Positions 9,459 through 20,085 are shown, counted from the stretch's first letter. The stretch is 63,257 bases of DNA from Rhizobiales bacterium Ga0077548 (GCA_001464215.1 LNEZ01000041.1:1-63257); one strand, 5' to 3'. Numbers and translations: made by a program. Notes: generated from the sequence alone by a model not told the origin.

Positions 9459-9580
9459 TGCGCCAATACTTTCCGCCTGATTCTATCCGGAACGAACGGG
9501 GAACATCTCACCTGAAGCCTTGCAGGGCAAGGGTGCCCGCCCGCGTTGACCACAATCGAGCGATCACTTACTTCCCGCGC

Positions 9581-10108
9581 ATGATCCGTCCGATTTTGCA
9601 GCTGCCCGACCCCGTTCTGCGCAAGGTTTCGAAGCCGGTCCAAGAGATCGACGGCGAAATCAAGAAGCTGATCGAGGATATGTTCGAGACGATGTATGAC
9701 GCGCCGGGCGTGGGCTTGGCTGCGATCCAGATCGGTGTCGCCAAGCGCGTGGTCACGATCGACGCAACGCGCGGCGACGACGAAAAGCAGCCGATGGTCT
9801 TCATCAATCCGGAAGTGATTTCCGTGTCCGATGAAAAGGATTCGAAAGAAGAAGGCTGCCTTTCTATCGCGGAATTCTACGAAGAGGTAGAGCGTCCTTC
9901 CGAAGTGAAAGTCCGCTACATGGACCAGAAGGGCAAAACGAAAGAGATCGAGGCGGATGGTCTGCTCGCCCGCGCCTTGCAGCACGAGATCGATCATCTG
10001 AACGGTGTCCTCTTCATCGACCACATTTCGAAACTGAAGCGCGACCGCGTCACGAAAAAATTCACGAAGGCTGCGAAAACGAACAAGCGCACAGCGGCTG
10101 CCGGCTAG
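9581..10108 (+). CDS. def: Peptide deformylase
   Basis: Removes the formyl group from nascent proteins. The 175-aa metalloenzyme has all three motifs: GVGLAAIQ (43-50), EGCLS with metal ligand Cys93, and QHEIDH with ligands His135 and His139. The frame is open to 9458, but ATG 9581 gives the family-typical start [17 protein letters not shown]. It is followed 20 bases later by fmt, the enzyme that adds the formyl group, the standard pairing. Confidence 0.97.
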   Translation: MIRPILQLPDPVLRKVSKPVQEIDGEIKKLIEDMFETMYDAPGVGLAAIQIGVAKRVVTIDATRGDDEKQPMVFINPEVISVSDEKDSKEEGCLSIAEFYEEVERPSEVKVRYMDQKGKTKEIEADGLLARALQHEIDHLNGVLFIDHISKLKRDRVTKKFTKAAKTNKRTAAAG

Positions 10109-10128
10109 TAAGCCGCGAAAGGAATCTT

Positions 10129-11055
10129 TTGCGCGTCGTATTCCTGGGCACTCCCGATTTTGCAGTGCCGGCCCTCTCGGAGCTGGTCGCGCGCGGGCAC
10201 GAAATCGTGGCCGTCTATTCGCGCGAACCGGCGGCTGCCGGGCGCGGCATGGCGGAGCGCAAGTCGCCTGTGCACGAGCTAGCCGGGAAATTCGGAATCG
10301 CCGTGCATCACCCGAAGACGCTGCGCGGCGAAGATGCGGCGGAACTGTTCCGTTCGCACGCCGCCGATGTCGCGGTCGTAGTCGCTTACGGATTGATTCT
10401 GCCGAAAGCGATTCTGCAAGCGCCCGCGCATGGGTGTCTTAATTTGCACGCGTCGCTTCTTCCCCGCTGGCGCGGCGCGGCCCCCATTCATCGTGCGGTT
10501 ATGGCTGGCGACAAGGAAACCGGCGTGATGGTGATGCAGATGGAAGAGGGGCTCGATACCGGCCCGGTGGGTTTGGCCGAGCGCGTGACCATCGGCGAGA
10601 ATGTCACGACCGGCGAATTGCACGACAAACTGAGCCTGCTCGGCGCCGACCTGATAGCGCGCGGGCTTGCTGCAATCGAGCGTGGTTCGCTTTCCTTCAC
10701 CAAGCAGGCGGACGAAGGCGTGACCTACGCGAACAAGATCGAAAAGAGCGAGTCGCGTATCGATTGGTCGAAGCCTGCGCGCGAAGTTCACAATCACATT
10801 CGCGGGCTATCGCCGTTTCCCGGCGCATGGTTCGAGGCGGAGATCGAAGGCAAGCAGGTGCGTGTGAAAGTGCTGCGCTCGCAGATTGCAAACGGCGCAG
10901 GCACGCCGGGTATGGTCATCGACGATCAGCTTACCATCGCGGCTGGTGAAGGCGCGGTACAACTCGTCGAAGTGCAGCGTGCGGGCGCAAAAGCCATGAG
11001 CGCAGAGGAGTTCCTGCGCGGCGTGAAGCTCACGAAAGGCGCGAAAGCCGCCTGA
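10129..11055 (+). CDS. fmt: Methionyl-tRNA formyltransferase
   Basis: Transfers formyl from 10-formyl-THF to initiator Met-tRNA. The 308-aa protein shows the catalytic [16 protein letters not shown] stretch (Asn105, His107) with Asp143, plus the C-terminal OB-fold. It begins at TTG with a good GAAAGGA ribosome-binding site; no ATG lies nearby in frame. Its stop overlaps the truA start as TGATG, so translation is coupled. Confidence 0.97.
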   Translation: MRVVFLGTPDFAVPALSELVARGHEIVAVYSREPAAAGRGMAERKSPVHELAGKFGIAVHHPKTLRGEDAAELFRSHAADVAVVVAYGLILPKAILQAPAHGCLNLHASLLPRWRGAAPIHRAVMAGDKETGVMVMQMEEGLDTGPVGLAERVTIGENVTTGELHDKLSLLGADLIARGLAAIERGSLSFTKQADEGVTYANKIEKSESRIDWSKPAREVHNHIRGLSPFPGAWFEAEIEGKQVRVKVLRSQIANGAGTPGMVIDDQLTIAAGEGAVQLVEVQRAGAKAMSAEEFLRGVKLTKGAKAA

Positions 11056-11798
11056 TGCCCCGCTACAAGCTCCTCATCGAATATGACGGCTCGCCGTTTC
11101 AGGGCTGGCAGATACAGGATACCGTTCTCACGGTCGCGGGTGTGCTCGAAGCGGCCCTCGAAAAACTTTCCGGTGAGCGCGTGAAAGTTTTCGGCGCCGG
11201 GCGTACCGACGCCGGCGTCCATGCGCGCGGTCAGGCCGCGCACATCGATTTAAGCAAAGACTGGGAAACCGACGTGATCCGCGACGGAATGAACGCGCAT
11301 CTGCGGCCGCATCCGGTGGCGATCCTGTCGGTGGAAAAGGTAAGCGAAGACTTCGACGCGCGTTTCTCTGCGGTCAAGCGTCATTACGTTTATCGGATTC
11401 TAAATCGCCGCTCTGATCTTGCGCTCGACCGCAACCGGTTCTGGCGTGTCACGCGTCCACTGGATGAGCGGAAAATGCACGAAGCCGCGCAGTATCTTGT
11501 CGGCAATCACGATTTCACGACGTTCCGTTCGACCGAATGTCAGGCGAAATCGCCGTTGAAGACACTGGATGTTTTGAATGTGACCCGCGCCGGAGAGGAA
11601 GTCCGCATTGAGACCAGCGCGCGATCGTTCCTGCACAACCAGGTTCGCTCGATCACCGGTTCGCTGGAACAGGTGGGGGAGGGCAGATGGACGCCCGCCG
11701 ATATGAAACGCGCGCTCGAAGCGCGTGACCGCTCGGCCTGCGGCCCGGTCGCGCCGCCGGACGGGCTTTATCTGATGCGGGTGGATTACGCGAAGTAG
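11055..11798 (+). CDS. truA: tRNA pseudouridine(38-40) synthase TruA
   Basis: Modifies uridines 38-40 in tRNA anticodon arms. The 247-aa protein carries the catalytic [11 protein letters not shown] motif with nucleophile Asp52. It is last in def-fmt-truA and overlaps the 3' end of the convergent dapE by 13 bases. Confidence 0.97.
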   Translation: MPRYKLLIEYDGSPFQGWQIQDTVLTVAGVLEAALEKLSGERVKVFGAGRTDAGVHARGQAAHIDLSKDWETDVIRDGMNAHLRPHPVAILSVEKVSEDFDARFSAVKRHYVYRILNRRSDLALDRNRFWRVTRPLDERKMHEAAQYLVGNHDFTTFRSTECQAKSPLKTLDVLNVTRAGEEVRIETSARSFLHNQVRSITGSLEQVGEGRWTPADMKRALEARDRSACGPVAPPDGLYLMRVDYAK

Positions 11799-12934
11799 CG
11801 CGTCAAAACGCGCAGATAAACCTGTGTCAGTTTCTCGATATCGGAAACCGGCACGCGCTCGTCGATCTTGTGCATGGTTTGGCCTACGAGACCGAATTCG
11901 ACCACCGGGCAATAATCCTTGATGAAACGCGCGTCCGAGGTGCCGCCGGAGGTCGAGAGCTTCGGCGCGGTACCCGTCGTCTCCTTGATCGCATCGGAAA
12001 CGAGATCTGTGAAGGCGCCCCGCTGCGTCAGAAAGCAGTCGCTTGAGGGCTCCCAGTCGATCTGAAACGGCGTATCGCCGACCGCTTGCATCACCCGCTG
12101 CAAGACGAGATCGCGCAGGCTCTCCGCCGTATGCAAATCGTTGAAGCGGATATTGAACTGTGCGCGGCCTTCGGCCGGGATCACGTTGAAGGCGCGGTTT
12201 CCGGTCTCCAGCGAAGTGATTTCGAGGTTCGAGGCGTCGAAATGCTCGGTGCCCTTGTCGAGCGGCTCCCCGCTTAATACCGCGACCGCGCGGATCAGCG
12301 GCGGCACCGGATTGTCGGCGAGATGCGGATAGGCGACGTGGCCCTGCAGGCCCCGGAAAATCAGCGTGCCTGAGAGCGAGCCGCGCCGTCCGATCTTCGC
12401 CATATCGCCGAGCGCGCCGACATTGGTCGGCTCGCCCACGATGCAATGATCGAACCTCTCGCCGCGCTCGCGCGCCCAACGCAGGAGCTTGCGCGTGCCG
12501 TTAACGGCGGGGCCTTCCTCGTCGCCGGTAATCAGAAAAGAAATCGTGCCGCGCTTCGGTTTGCCGAACTGGATCGCGGCAGCGGCAAAAGCGGCAATCG
12601 CGCTTTTCATGTCGCAGGCGCCACGGCCGTAGAGTTCGCCGTTCGCGATGTCGCCGGAGAACGGCGCGTGCGTCCAGCTTGCTTCATTGCCTGGAGGAAC
12701 AACGTCGGTGTGGCCGGCGAATACGAAATGTGGAGCGCCGCTGCCGATTTTTGCGAACAGGTTGTCGATGTCAGGGGTGTTCATGTCCGAAAACGGCACG
12801 CGATGCACTTCGTATCCTGCATCGCGCAGAACTCTACCGAGCGTCTCCAGCGCGCCGCCTTCCGCGGGCGTCACGGACGGACAGCGGATCAGCGCCTGTG
12901 CGATTTCAAGGGCGGTCAGCTCAGACATTTCCAA
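11786..12934 (-). CDS. dapE: Succinyl-diaminopimelate desuccinylase
   Basis: Hydrolyses N-succinyl-LL-DAP in the succinylase branch of lysine and peptidoglycan-DAP synthesis. The 382-aa M20 dizinc enzyme has [11 protein letters not shown] (His75, Asp77), Asp108 in GRGACDMK and the catalytic pair Glu139/Glu140 (TGDEEG). Its partner dapD lies 1.7 kb upstream on the same strand. The start overlaps the stop of the upstream membrane-protein gene by 14 bases. A second in-frame ATG two codons later is also possible. Confidence 0.96.
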   Translation of the reverse strand: MEMSELTALEIAQALIRCPSVTPAEGGALETLGRVLRDAGYEVHRVPFSDMNTPDIDNLFAKIGSGAPHFVFAGHTDVVPPGNEASWTHAPFSGDIANGELYGRGACDMKSAIAAFAAAAIQFGKPKRGTISFLITGDEEGPAVNGTRKLLRWARERGERFDHCIVGEPTNVGALGDMAKIGRRGSLSGTLIFRGLQGHVAYPHLADNPVPPLIRAVAVLSGEPLDKGTEHFDASNLEITSLETGNRAFNVIPAEGRAQFNIRFNDLHTAESLRDLVLQRVMQAVGDTPFQIDWEPSSDCFLTQRGAFTDLVSDAIKETTGTAPKLSTSGGTSDARFIKDYCPVVEFGLVGQTMHKIDERVPVSDIEKLTQVYLRVLTRYFA

Positions 12935-13631
12935 ACTTGTGCTTTTCGCGATAGTCCTCGTAGGACTCTAGAATCGAAATCTTCTGCCAGATTTTCAGGC
13001 TCAGTCCGCCCGCGACGTTCTGCAAATCGCTCGCCGCGTCGATCACGACCTCATCGGGCAGCTTCTGGGCATATAGGGCCGCGAGCTTCGAGCCGAGCGA
13101 GAGCATGACACTGCAAAACCCGAGATAGCGCGTGAGATCCTGACGCGTCATGCCTTCGGTGCTGTCGGAGCTTAAGAGTTCGCTTGGGTCTTTGCTGAAT
13201 TGATGCATATCGATGACGTGCACGATCGAGCGCAGTTCGTTCAGATCGTTCAACGCGCGCGTTCGGGAAATGCGCGCCTCCAGCGAGAACAGGAAGTAGA
13301 TCGCAACACTGATGAAAATGATGAGGTTCGTACCCGCTTCGAGACCTTGCAACAGGTTGATGAGTTCGACTTCCCCGGTCTTCACCTGGATGGCGTGAAT
13401 GAGAAACGCGATGATGCCTCCTGCCGCTGCGATCAGGAGTACGATGATCGCGCGTAGCGGATAGTTCGAGGCGTTTACCGCCTGCGACTTCGCCTCGGTT
13501 TCCTTCGCCACCACAAGCAGTTCTTCGCATACGGCCGCGAGATCCGATTTCGGAAACCGGCCCGAGATGCGCATATGCAGCTCGTCGATGGTGTGGATGA
13601 TCTCGTTTGATTCGAGCGCGCGGTACTTCAT
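12921..13631 (-). CDS. Two-helix membrane protein of unknown function
   Basis: A 236-aa protein that I cannot assign to a named family. It has an N-terminal soluble part, two membrane helices (about 60-85 and 105-125, [19 protein letters not shown] and [15 protein letters not shown]), then a C-terminal cytoplasmic helical domain ending in [13 protein letters not shown] 13631 ([20 protein letters not shown]) is preferred; the frame stays open about 35 codons upstream without hydrophobic signal. It overlaps dapE by 14 bases and is presumably cotranscribed with it. Confidence 0.72.
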   Translation of the reverse strand: MKYRALESNEIIHTIDELHMRISGRFPKSDLAAVCEELLVVAKETEAKSQAVNASNYPLRAIIVLLIAAAGGIIAFLIHAIQVKTGEVELINLLQGLEAGTNLIIFISVAIYFLFSLEARISRTRALNDLNELRSIVHVIDMHQFSKDPSELLSSDSTEGMTRQDLTRYLGFCSVMLSLGSKLAALYAQKLPDEVVIDAASDLQNVAGGLSLKIWQKISILESYEDYREKHKFGNV

Positions 13632-13656
13632 GGTTTTTGCGTCAGGCGAAGCGGTT

Positions 13657-14109
13657 TCAGGATTGTGCTTGCGGCATGGCTTCCAGCGGGTCCGGGCCGT
13701 AGCGGTTAGGCCCGACCGTTCCCCGGCGCAGGCCAAGCTCGATGAAGAGAAAGATCACATAAGCCAGAAAGAGCAGCGAGACCACTATGAGCAATGGCGA
13801 GGGCTCGGAAGCCATGCTGCCCATCATTTTGGTTTGACTGGTACTGAGGTTCGTGAGGAAAGCTAGCAGCGCGAAATATGCCGCGATGAATAGATAATGC
13901 CTGCCGCGGTCCTGCGCGCGCTTCGCCGAGAGCGCAAAGCCGCACCACAGGAAGAACAGGTTCGCGATTGCACCCGCGGTGCCACCGCCGAGATAAGCGG
14001 CGAGCACGATCACCGGCAAACCGATGACAGTGATTGCGAGAATCCCGAGCCAGTAGGTTTGACGCGGAATGCGCCCGTCGACATTTGTAAATAGTTGTAG
14101 CGGATTCAT
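13657..14109 (-). CDS. DUF805 family membrane protein
   Basis: A 150-aa protein with the DUF805 start (LFTNVDGRIPRQTYWLGIL), the internal AKRAQDRGRHY motif and three or four membrane helices, ending in a GLRRGTVGPNRYGPDPL tail typical of the family. Function unknown; members are small inner-membrane proteins. A second DUF805-like gene lies just upstream, suggesting an old duplication or a pair that works together. Confidence 0.85.
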   Translation of the reverse strand: MNPLQLFTNVDGRIPRQTYWLGILAITVIGLPVIVLAAYLGGGTAGAIANLFFLWCGFALSAKRAQDRGRHYLFIAAYFALLAFLTNLSTSQTKMMGSMASEPSPLLIVVSLLFLAYVIFLFIELGLRRGTVGPNRYGPDPLEAMPQAQS

Positions 14110-14143
14110 CTAAAACGCCCCGGTACTCACGCGGCACAAGCTA

Positions 14144-14584
14144 TCAGAGTTGCGGCGCTTGGGCAGCTTTGCTTTTCGGGATGAAGGGACCGAAATAAAG
14201 CACGACGAAACCGATCAAGATGAGAAGCCAAATATACTCGATGTACTCGATCGTGAGGTAAACCCAGACAAAAGGCAGGCTCGCAACAAGGATGCCGAGC
14301 GGCACAGGATAGGCCACGCCGATGTCGCGCATACGTGCCGTTACCAGGCACATATGAAAGTAGATCGCGATCAGCGGAAACACGGATGCGAGGAAAACGG
14401 CGCCGCTACCGGCGCCCGTAGGATTGTTCAGCCCGGCCAGCGCCATGACGCCGACGAACAGAATACCGAGTTCGCCGAGCAGCCCGAGCAGGTATTTTCC
14501 CTGGCTGATCTTGCCGCGAAAGGTAATCAGTTTCCCAAACCAGCCGATTTCTTCCGCCGGCTGAACCCCGTCTTGCTCGCTCAT
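14144..14584 (-). CDS. DUF805-like membrane protein
   Basis: A 146-aa protein with four predicted helices. It resembles its downstream neighbour in layout: an N-terminal FRGKISQGKYLLGL segment and a VTARMRDIGV segment equivalent to the AKRAQDRG motif. It is more diverged and lacks the GPNRYGPDP tail. ATG 14584 has a GGGGGT ribosome-binding site. It sits between dapD and the other DUF805 gene, all on the minus strand. Confidence 0.75.
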   Translation of the reverse strand: MSEQDGVQPAEEIGWFGKLITFRGKISQGKYLLGLLGELGILFVGVMALAGLNNPTGAGSGAVFLASVFPLIAIYFHMCLVTARMRDIGVAYPVPLGILVASLPFVWVYLTIEYIEYIWLLILIGFVVLYFGPFIPKSKAAQAPQL

Positions 14585-14632
14585 GACACCCCCCGCCTGA
14601 CAGAGGCTAGCAGGAACGGCGGTCCCCCGCAC

Positions 14633-15481
14633 TTAGTCGCGCAATAGTTCGTTGATCGAAGTCTTCGAGCGGGTTTTCTCGTCCACGCGCTTCACGATCA
14701 CCGCGCAGTAAAGACCTGGACCCGGCTCGTTCGAGCCGGAAATAGTCTTTCCGGGAATCGTGCCCGGCACCACCACGGAGTAGGGCGGCACTTCGCCCAT
14801 GTAGATTTTGCCGGTTTCGCGGTCGACGATCTTGGTCGAGGCGCCTAAGAAAACCCCCATGGAAAGCACCGAGCCTTCGCGGACGATCACGCCTTCCGCG
14901 ACTTCCGCGCGCGCGCCGACAAAGCAGTTGTCCTCGATCACAACCGGGCCGGCTTGCAGCGGCTCAAGCACGCCGCCAATGCCGGCGCCGCCGGAGATAT
15001 GAACCTTCGAGCCGATCTGCGCACAGGAACCGACGGTGGCCCAGGTGTCGATCATGGAGTTCGCGCCGACATGAGCGCCAAGGTTTACGAAGCTCGGCAT
15101 CAAGACCGCGCCCGGCGCGATGTAGGCCGAGCGGCGCACGACGCAGCCCGGCACGGCACGAAAGCCGGCCTTCTTGAAGTGTGCCGGTTTCCAGCCGTCG
15201 AATTTCGACGGCACCTTGTCCCACCACACCGCGCGGCCGGGACCGCCTTTGATGGTCTCCATGTCGTTCAGGCGGAAAGAGAGCAGCACGGCTTTTTTGA
15301 GCCACTGGTTGACGCGCCACTCGCCGCTCGCCTGCTTTTCCGCCACGCGCGCCTTACCGGCGTCGAGTAAATCGAGCGCCTCATCGACAGCCTTGCGGAC
15401 CTTGCCCTTGGTCTTCGGGCCGATCTTGGCAGTGTCGGAAAAGGCTTCGTCGATAATTTTTTCGAGTTCTGCGGGCTTCAC
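14633..15481 (-). CDS. dapD: 2,3,4,5-tetrahydropyridine-2,6-dicarboxylate N-succinyltransferase
   Basis: Succinylates tetrahydrodipicolinate using succinyl-CoA, the step that commits to the succinylase DAP route completed by DapE. The 282-aa protein has an N-terminal helical domain and a left-handed beta-helix of hexapeptide repeats (about 110-240, with [20 protein letters not shown]). The start is GTG with GGAG about 12 bases upstream; no ATG lies nearby in frame. Confidence 0.96.
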   Translation of the reverse strand: MKPAELEKIIDEAFSDTAKIGPKTKGKVRKAVDEALDLLDAGKARVAEKQASGEWRVNQWLKKAVLLSFRLNDMETIKGGPGRAVWWDKVPSKFDGWKPAHFKKAGFRAVPGCVVRRSAYIAPGAVLMPSFVNLGAHVGANSMIDTWATVGSCAQIGSKVHISGGAGIGGVLEPLQAGPVVIEDNCFVGARAEVAEGVIVREGSVLSMGVFLGASTKIVDRETGKIYMGEVPPYSVVVPGTIPGKTISGSNEPGPGLYCAVIVKRVDEKTRSKTSINELLRD

Positions 15482-15550
15482 GAGGCGGCGCTCCGGTTAG
15501 ATGAGGAGTGCGTTTTCCTTGGGAGCCGCGGCCTTGTCAACCGCGCAAGC

Positions 15551-16543
15551 CTATGGCTCGCGGAAGCGAACCGTGGCACCCGCGGTCGCGGAAAATTCGA
15601 GTACGGCGAATCCTTTGACATCTAACCCTTGCACCTCGCAGTTCTTCTGCTCGCGGATTTCGAAACGTATGTTCTTCACGCAAAACTTCTCGTTGCCGCC
15701 CCACTGAAGCGGCCGGCCTTTGCGCTCGATCGCGGTACCCGATGCATCCACCGCTTCGGCAAACGAAAACATCCGGCCTCCAATTCTGCGCGGCATTTCG
15801 GGGCGGAGGCAGGCGCCGGCGTCGATCTTCCACCAGCCTCGCGCGGTAACCGTTCCGCTTTCTTCGATGGCGAGAGCCGCCATCACGATATGCTTGGTGT
15901 CGTTGCACCATAACAGGCCCGGCGCGTTGCCTTCGCGCGCGGCGGCGAGCAGGACATCGAGAAAGTCGTGCCGCAGCACTGCATCCATCGAAAGCGTTCT
16001 GCTTTTGAGAAACGCCGCAAGCGCTGCTTCGCTTTTCGCGCCGAGCGTGCCGTCAATCGGTTCTGCATCGAAGCCCGCGAGTGTCAGCAGCCGCTGGATT
16101 GCCGCGATGCGCGCCTGGTCCGGTTCATAGCCGGAGCTTTCGGCGACATAGAGACTTATATTGTTGCCGGATTTACTCGGCTGCACTTCCGCGAACGGCA
16201 GCAACCGCTCTTCCGGCTTCGTGCATTTCTTCGCGCCCGCGAGCAGGAAATCGCCGCTACCCGTACAGAGATTGATATGCGAAGCGCTCAACGGTTGCAG
16301 TGTGCCGTAGAGGGGAAGCGCGCGGGCGTGAAGATACAAATGATCGGCGCTGACTTCGCCGCGCAGCACGGCGCGGCACGCGCCGGGATCGACGCGAAAC
16401 CAGCCGCGCGTCGCAGCCGCGTTCTTTGTCTCGACACCAATAGCAGCCTCGATCACGAAGCTCGTTCGATTGCAGATTTCCAGATCGGCGCGGGCAAAAC
16501 CCGTCGCAGCGAAGAAAACAATCGCTGCGAGCAGAAAACGCAT
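15551..16543 (-). CDS. Exported protein with two DUF1036 domains flanking a peptidoglycan-binding-like segment
   Basis: A 330-aa protein with a signal peptide ([19 protein letters not shown]). Residues 20-130 and about 205-325 are two copies of a DUF1036-type domain, each opening with a C-N-x-T/D segment (LEICNRTSF and LLWCNDTKH) and carrying GW(F/W)(R/K)(V/I)D(P/A)GAC. Between them, residues about 145-180 (AIQRLLTLAGFDAEPIDGTL) look like a PG_binding_1 repeat. The role is unknown; a periplasmic wall-associated job is an inference. The ATG overlaps the argB stop as TGATG. Confidence 0.75.
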   Translation of the reverse strand: MRFLLAAIVFFAATGFARADLEICNRTSFVIEAAIGVETKNAAATRGWFRVDPGACRAVLRGEVSADHLYLHARALPLYGTLQPLSASHINLCTGSGDFLLAGAKKCTKPEERLLPFAEVQPSKSGNNISLYVAESSGYEPDQARIAAIQRLLTLAGFDAEPIDGTLGAKSEAALAAFLKSRTLSMDAVLRHDFLDVLLAAAREGNAPGLLWCNDTKHIVMAALAIEESGTVTARGWWKIDAGACLRPEMPRRIGGRMFSFAEAVDASGTAIERKGRPLQWGGNEKFCVKNIRFEIREQKNCEVQGLDVKGFAVLEFSATAGATVRFREP

Positions 16544-17442
16544 CAGCGCTTGATCAGCGTGCCCGCGCCGTGATCGGTGAGCAGTTCGAGGAGAACCGCG
16601 TGCGGCACCTTGCCGTCGAGAATGACGACGCCTTCGACGCCGCGCTCCAGCGCATCGATGCAGGTTTCGACTTTCGGAATCATGCCGCCCGAAATTGTGC
16701 CGTCCGCAATCAGCTTACGCGCGTCTTTCAGCGAAAGCTCCTCAATCAGCTTCTTCGATTTGTCGAGCACGCCGGGAACGTCGGTGAGCAGAAGCAGGCG
16801 CTTTGCGGAAAGCGCGCCCGCGATCGCACCCGCGAACGTGTCCGCGTTCACGTTAAAGGTGCCGCCGTTGATGCCGGCTGCGACCGGTGCCAGCACCGGG
16901 ATAAGTTCGCGGCCGAGAATCTGTTCGAGCACGGTGATGTCGACTTCAGCCGGCTCGCCGACATAGCCGAGATCGATCGCCTTCTCGATGTTGGAATCCT
17001 TGTCGCGCGTGGTGCGCGTGACTTTCTTCGCCTTGACCATATTGCCGTCTTTGCCGGAGAGGCCGATGGCACGTCCGCCCGCTTCGTTGATGAAGCCGAC
17101 GATCTGCTTGTTGATGGAGCCGGCGAGCACCATCTCGACCACTTCGACCGTCTTCTGGTCGGTGACGCGCAAGCCGTCCTTGAATTCGGATTTGATGCCG
17201 AGCTTGTCGAGCATCATGCCGATCTGCGGGCCGCCACCGTGGACCACGACCGGATTGATGGCGGTTTGTTCGAGCAAGACGATGTCGCGCGCGAAATCGC
17301 GCGCCAGCTGTTCGTCGCCCATGGCGTGGCCGCCGTATTTCACGACGACGATCTCTTCGTCATAACGCTGCATATGCGGCAGCGCCTGCGCGAGAATGCG
17401 CGCTTGTTCGTGGGCGTCGGCAGGAATCGTGTTTTTGCTCAT
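16543..17442 (-). CDS. argB: Acetylglutamate kinase
   Basis: Phosphorylates N-acetylglutamate in arginine synthesis. The 299-aa amino-acid-kinase fold shows VVKYGGHAM near the N-terminus, [13 protein letters not shown] and the C-terminal SGGMIPKVE motif. The N-terminal extension helix fits the arginine-sensitive hexameric class, so feedback inhibition by arginine is likely. It lies 64 bases after engB and overlaps the following gene by one base. Confidence 0.97.
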   Translation of the reverse strand: MSKNTIPADAHEQARILAQALPHMQRYDEEIVVVKYGGHAMGDEQLARDFARDIVLLEQTAINPVVVHGGGPQIGMMLDKLGIKSEFKDGLRVTDQKTVEVVEMVLAGSINKQIVGFINEAGGRAIGLSGKDGNMVKAKKVTRTTRDKDSNIEKAIDLGYVGEPAEVDITVLEQILGRELIPVLAPVAAGINGGTFNVNADTFAGAIAGALSAKRLLLLTDVPGVLDKSKKLIEELSLKDARKLIADGTISGGMIPKVETCIDALERGVEGVVILDGKVPHAVLLELLTDHGAGTLIKR

Positions 17443-17506
17443 GAATCTCGGTTCCGGACTTGCCAGAACTTTCTAGCCGATTTTGTGGGCAGTAAGAAAG
17501 GCCTGA

Positions 17507-18151
17507 CTAGCCGTAACCGCGCTCATCCATAAGCCGGATGATCGCGGCGCGTACTTCTGCAATCCCGGTGCCTTCGTAAGAAGAGGTCGGGAACACCTCG
17601 GGGAAAGCGGCCGGGCGCTTTGCGATCGCGGCGCGTGTGTCCTCAATACGCTTCGGCAGGTCGGCGGCTTTCACTTCGTCGCATTTCGTCAGCACGACCA
17701 TGTAGCCGACCGCGGCCTTGTCGAATTCGCTGAGCATCTCGGCGTCGTTAGGTTTCACGCCATGGCGCGCGTCGATCAGGACGACCACGCGGCCGAGATT
17801 AACGCGCTTTTGCAAATAAACGCGGACGAACCCGCTCCAAGCTTTTACTTTTTCCTTGGCGGCTTTCGCATAGCCATAGCCGGGCAGATCGACCAGCACG
17901 AGTGAGCCGGAGGATTTAAAGAAATTGATCTGCTGCGTGCGTCCCGGCGTGATGGAAACACGCGCGAGCGATTTGCGGTTCGTGAGCGCGTTGATCAGGC
18001 TTGACTTCCCGACATTCGAGCGCCCGGCGAAAGCAACCTCGATGCCTTGCGGTTTCGGAAGCGTGTCGGGTTTGTCCGCGCCCCAGAAAAACTCGAACTC
18101 GCCTGCGAACAGTTTGCGGCCCGCTTCGATTTCGCGCGCGGTGAAGTCCAT
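17507..18151 (-). CDS. engB: Ribosome biogenesis GTPase EngB (YihA/YsxC)
   Basis: A 214-aa GTPase needed for 50S assembly. G1 is GRSNVGKSS (43-51), G3 DLPGYG (88-93) and G4 TKCD (155-158). ATG 18151 starts the family-typical N-terminus MDFTAREIEAGRKLF. Although the frame is open upstream, it there lies inside the ABC-F gene. The start overlaps the ABC-F stop as TGATG, pointing to coupled translation of two ribosome-related proteins. Confidence 0.96.
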   Translation of the reverse strand: MDFTAREIEAGRKLFAGEFEFFWGADKPDTLPKPQGIEVAFAGRSNVGKSSLINALTNRKSLARVSITPGRTQQINFFKSSGSLVLVDLPGYGYAKAAKEKVKAWSGFVRVYLQKRVNLGRVVVLIDARHGVKPNDAEMLSEFDKAAVGYMVVLTKCDEVKAADLPKRIEDTRAAIAKRPAAFPEVFPTSSYEGTGIAEVRAAIIRLMDERGYG

Positions 18152-20010
18152 CACTGCGCACCCATCTCTTCGCTCTCGGCGGAAAGCGCAAGCCACTCGG
18201 CTTCGGCTTTGGCGAGTGCGTCGGATGCCCGCGTTCTGGCTGCGCCGAGCGAAGACGCCTCGCGCGGATTGCGGCTGTGCAGATCGGCATCGGAAAGCTG
18301 CGCGTCGAGACGCGAGATTTCTTCCTCCAGCTTCTGCACTTGCGTCTCCAGAGACGCGATCTTCTTGTTGATGTTGCCGAGCGAGGGCTTGCTCGCGGCC
18401 TTGTTTGCCGCGCGCTTTTCCTTGCCGGTCATGCGTTCGGCGCCACCGCCTAGTACGTCGCGGCGATACTGGTCGAGATCGCCCTCGTAAGGCTTCACGG
18501 TGCCGTTCGAGACGAGCCACAGGCGGTCGGCACAGGCTTCGAGAAGATGCCGGTCATGGCTGACCAGGATCACCGCACCCGGATAATCGTTCACCGCCTC
18601 GATCAGCGCCGCTCGGGCTTCGATGTCGAGATGGTTCGTGGGCTCGTCGAGGATCAGAAGGTGAGGGCCGTGAAAGGCGGCCAGGCCGAGCAACAACCGT
18701 GCTTTCTCGCCGCCCGAAAGCTGCGCGACCTTGGTGTCGGCGGCGGCCGCGGAGAATCCCATTTCCGCCGCGCGGGCGCGTATTTTCGATTCATGTGTGC
18801 CTGAAGGCATCAGATCGCGTACGTGATCGGCAGGCGATTGATCGGCTCTCAACTCGTCGAGCTGATGCTGCGCGAGATAGGCGACTTCCATCTTGGATGC
18901 GCGCACGACCTTGCCGCCATCGGGTTTCAGGCGTTCGGCGAGCAGTTTTGCGAAGGTCGATTTGCCGTTGCCGTTCGGACCCAAGAGCGCAATGCGGTCG
19001 TCTTCGTCGATGCGTAGCTCGAGATTGCGCAAAATAGGTTTGCCCGGCTCGTAACCGACCGACACGCCGTCATAAACGATAATCGGCGGCGAGAGCGTTT
19101 TCTCAGGATGCCGGATGGAAATCGCCGCCGGCGCATCTTCGATATGCGTGGCGAGCGGCTCCATTTTCGCGAGCGCTTTCACGCGCGATTGCGCCTGCCG
19201 AGCCTTCGAAGCCTTCGCCTTGAAGCGGTCGACGAAAGCCTGCATATGCGCACGCGCGGCGTCCTGTTTCTTGCGGGCCTTCTCGTCAAGCACGAGCTTC
19301 TCGCGCCGCTGGCGGTCGAACGAGGAAAAACCGCCGCGATAAAGTTTCAGCTTCTTCTGGTCGAAATGCAGGATATGCGTGACCGAGGTATCGAGCAGAT
19401 CGCGGTCATGGGAAATCAAAATGATCGTATGCGGATACTTCGCAAGATAATCCTGAAGCCACAGCGTGCCTTCGAGATCGAGATAGTTGGTCGGTTCGTC
19501 GAGCAGCAACAGATCGGGCTCGACGAAAAGAAGGGCTGCGAGTGCGACCCGCATACGCCAGCCGCCGGAAAATTCCGAGCAAGCACGCGCCTGCGCCGCC
19601 TCGTCGAAACCGAGGCCGGCAAGAATTTTCGCAGCCTTTGCGGGCGCCGAGTAAGCGTCGATATCGACCAGACGAATTTCGATCTCTGCGATGCGCATCG
19701 GATCTTTGGCGGTTTCGCGCTCGATGAGGAGTGCCGCGCGCTCGGTATCGGCGGCAAGCACGCGCTCCAAGAGACTGTCCGGGCCAGACGGGGCTTCCTG
19801 CGCGACCTTGCCGATGCGCGCACGCGCGGGCTTGCGGATCACGCCCGATTCGATGTCGACCTCGTTTTCGATTGCGCGAAACAGCGTGGTCTTGCCGCAG
19901 CCGTTGCGGCCGACCACGCCGATATGCGCGCCTTCCGGAATCGATACCGAGGCGTGGTCGATCAAAAGCTTGCCCGCAACGCGGAGCGATATGTCGTCGA
20001 GAACGATCAT
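18151..20010 (-). CDS. ABC-F family ATPase (Uup/YheS-like)
   Basis: A 619-aa protein with two ABC ATPase domains and no membrane segments, as in ABC-F translation factors that act on the ribosomal E site. Walker A sequences are GRNGCGKTT and GPNGNGKST, the signature motifs FSGGWRMR and LSGGEKAR, and both DEPTNHLD/DEPTNYLD boxes are present. The linker (about 240-300) is rich in K, R and A. The C-terminus is a coiled coil (LETQVQKLEEEISRLDAQLS). It sits between yidC and engB and overlaps engB. Confidence 0.92.
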   Translation of the reverse strand: MIVLDDISLRVAGKLLIDHASVSIPEGAHIGVVGRNGCGKTTLFRAIENEVDIESGVIRKPARARIGKVAQEAPSGPDSLLERVLAADTERAALLIERETAKDPMRIAEIEIRLVDIDAYSAPAKAAKILAGLGFDEAAQARACSEFSGGWRMRVALAALLFVEPDLLLLDEPTNYLDLEGTLWLQDYLAKYPHTIILISHDRDLLDTSVTHILHFDQKKLKLYRGGFSSFDRQRREKLVLDEKARKKQDAARAHMQAFVDRFKAKASKARQAQSRVKALAKMEPLATHIEDAPAAISIRHPEKTLSPPIIVYDGVSVGYEPGKPILRNLELRIDEDDRIALLGPNGNGKSTFAKLLAERLKPDGGKVVRASKMEVAYLAQHQLDELRADQSPADHVRDLMPSGTHESKIRARAAEMGFSAAAADTKVAQLSGGEKARLLLGLAAFHGPHLLILDEPTNHLDIEARAALIEAVNDYPGAVILVSHDRHLLEACADRLWLVSNGTVKPYEGDLDQYRRDVLGGGAERMTGKEKRAANKAASKPSLGNINKKIASLETQVQKLEEEISRLDAQLSDADLHSRNPREASSLGAARTRASDALAKAEAEWLALSAESEEMGAQ

Positions 20011-20085
20011 GATTTGAGGTCTCTAAAGCACATGACCCGCTTCAAGGGAAACGGGTCATGCAATTTCGTCCGTTAACGCGCGCCG

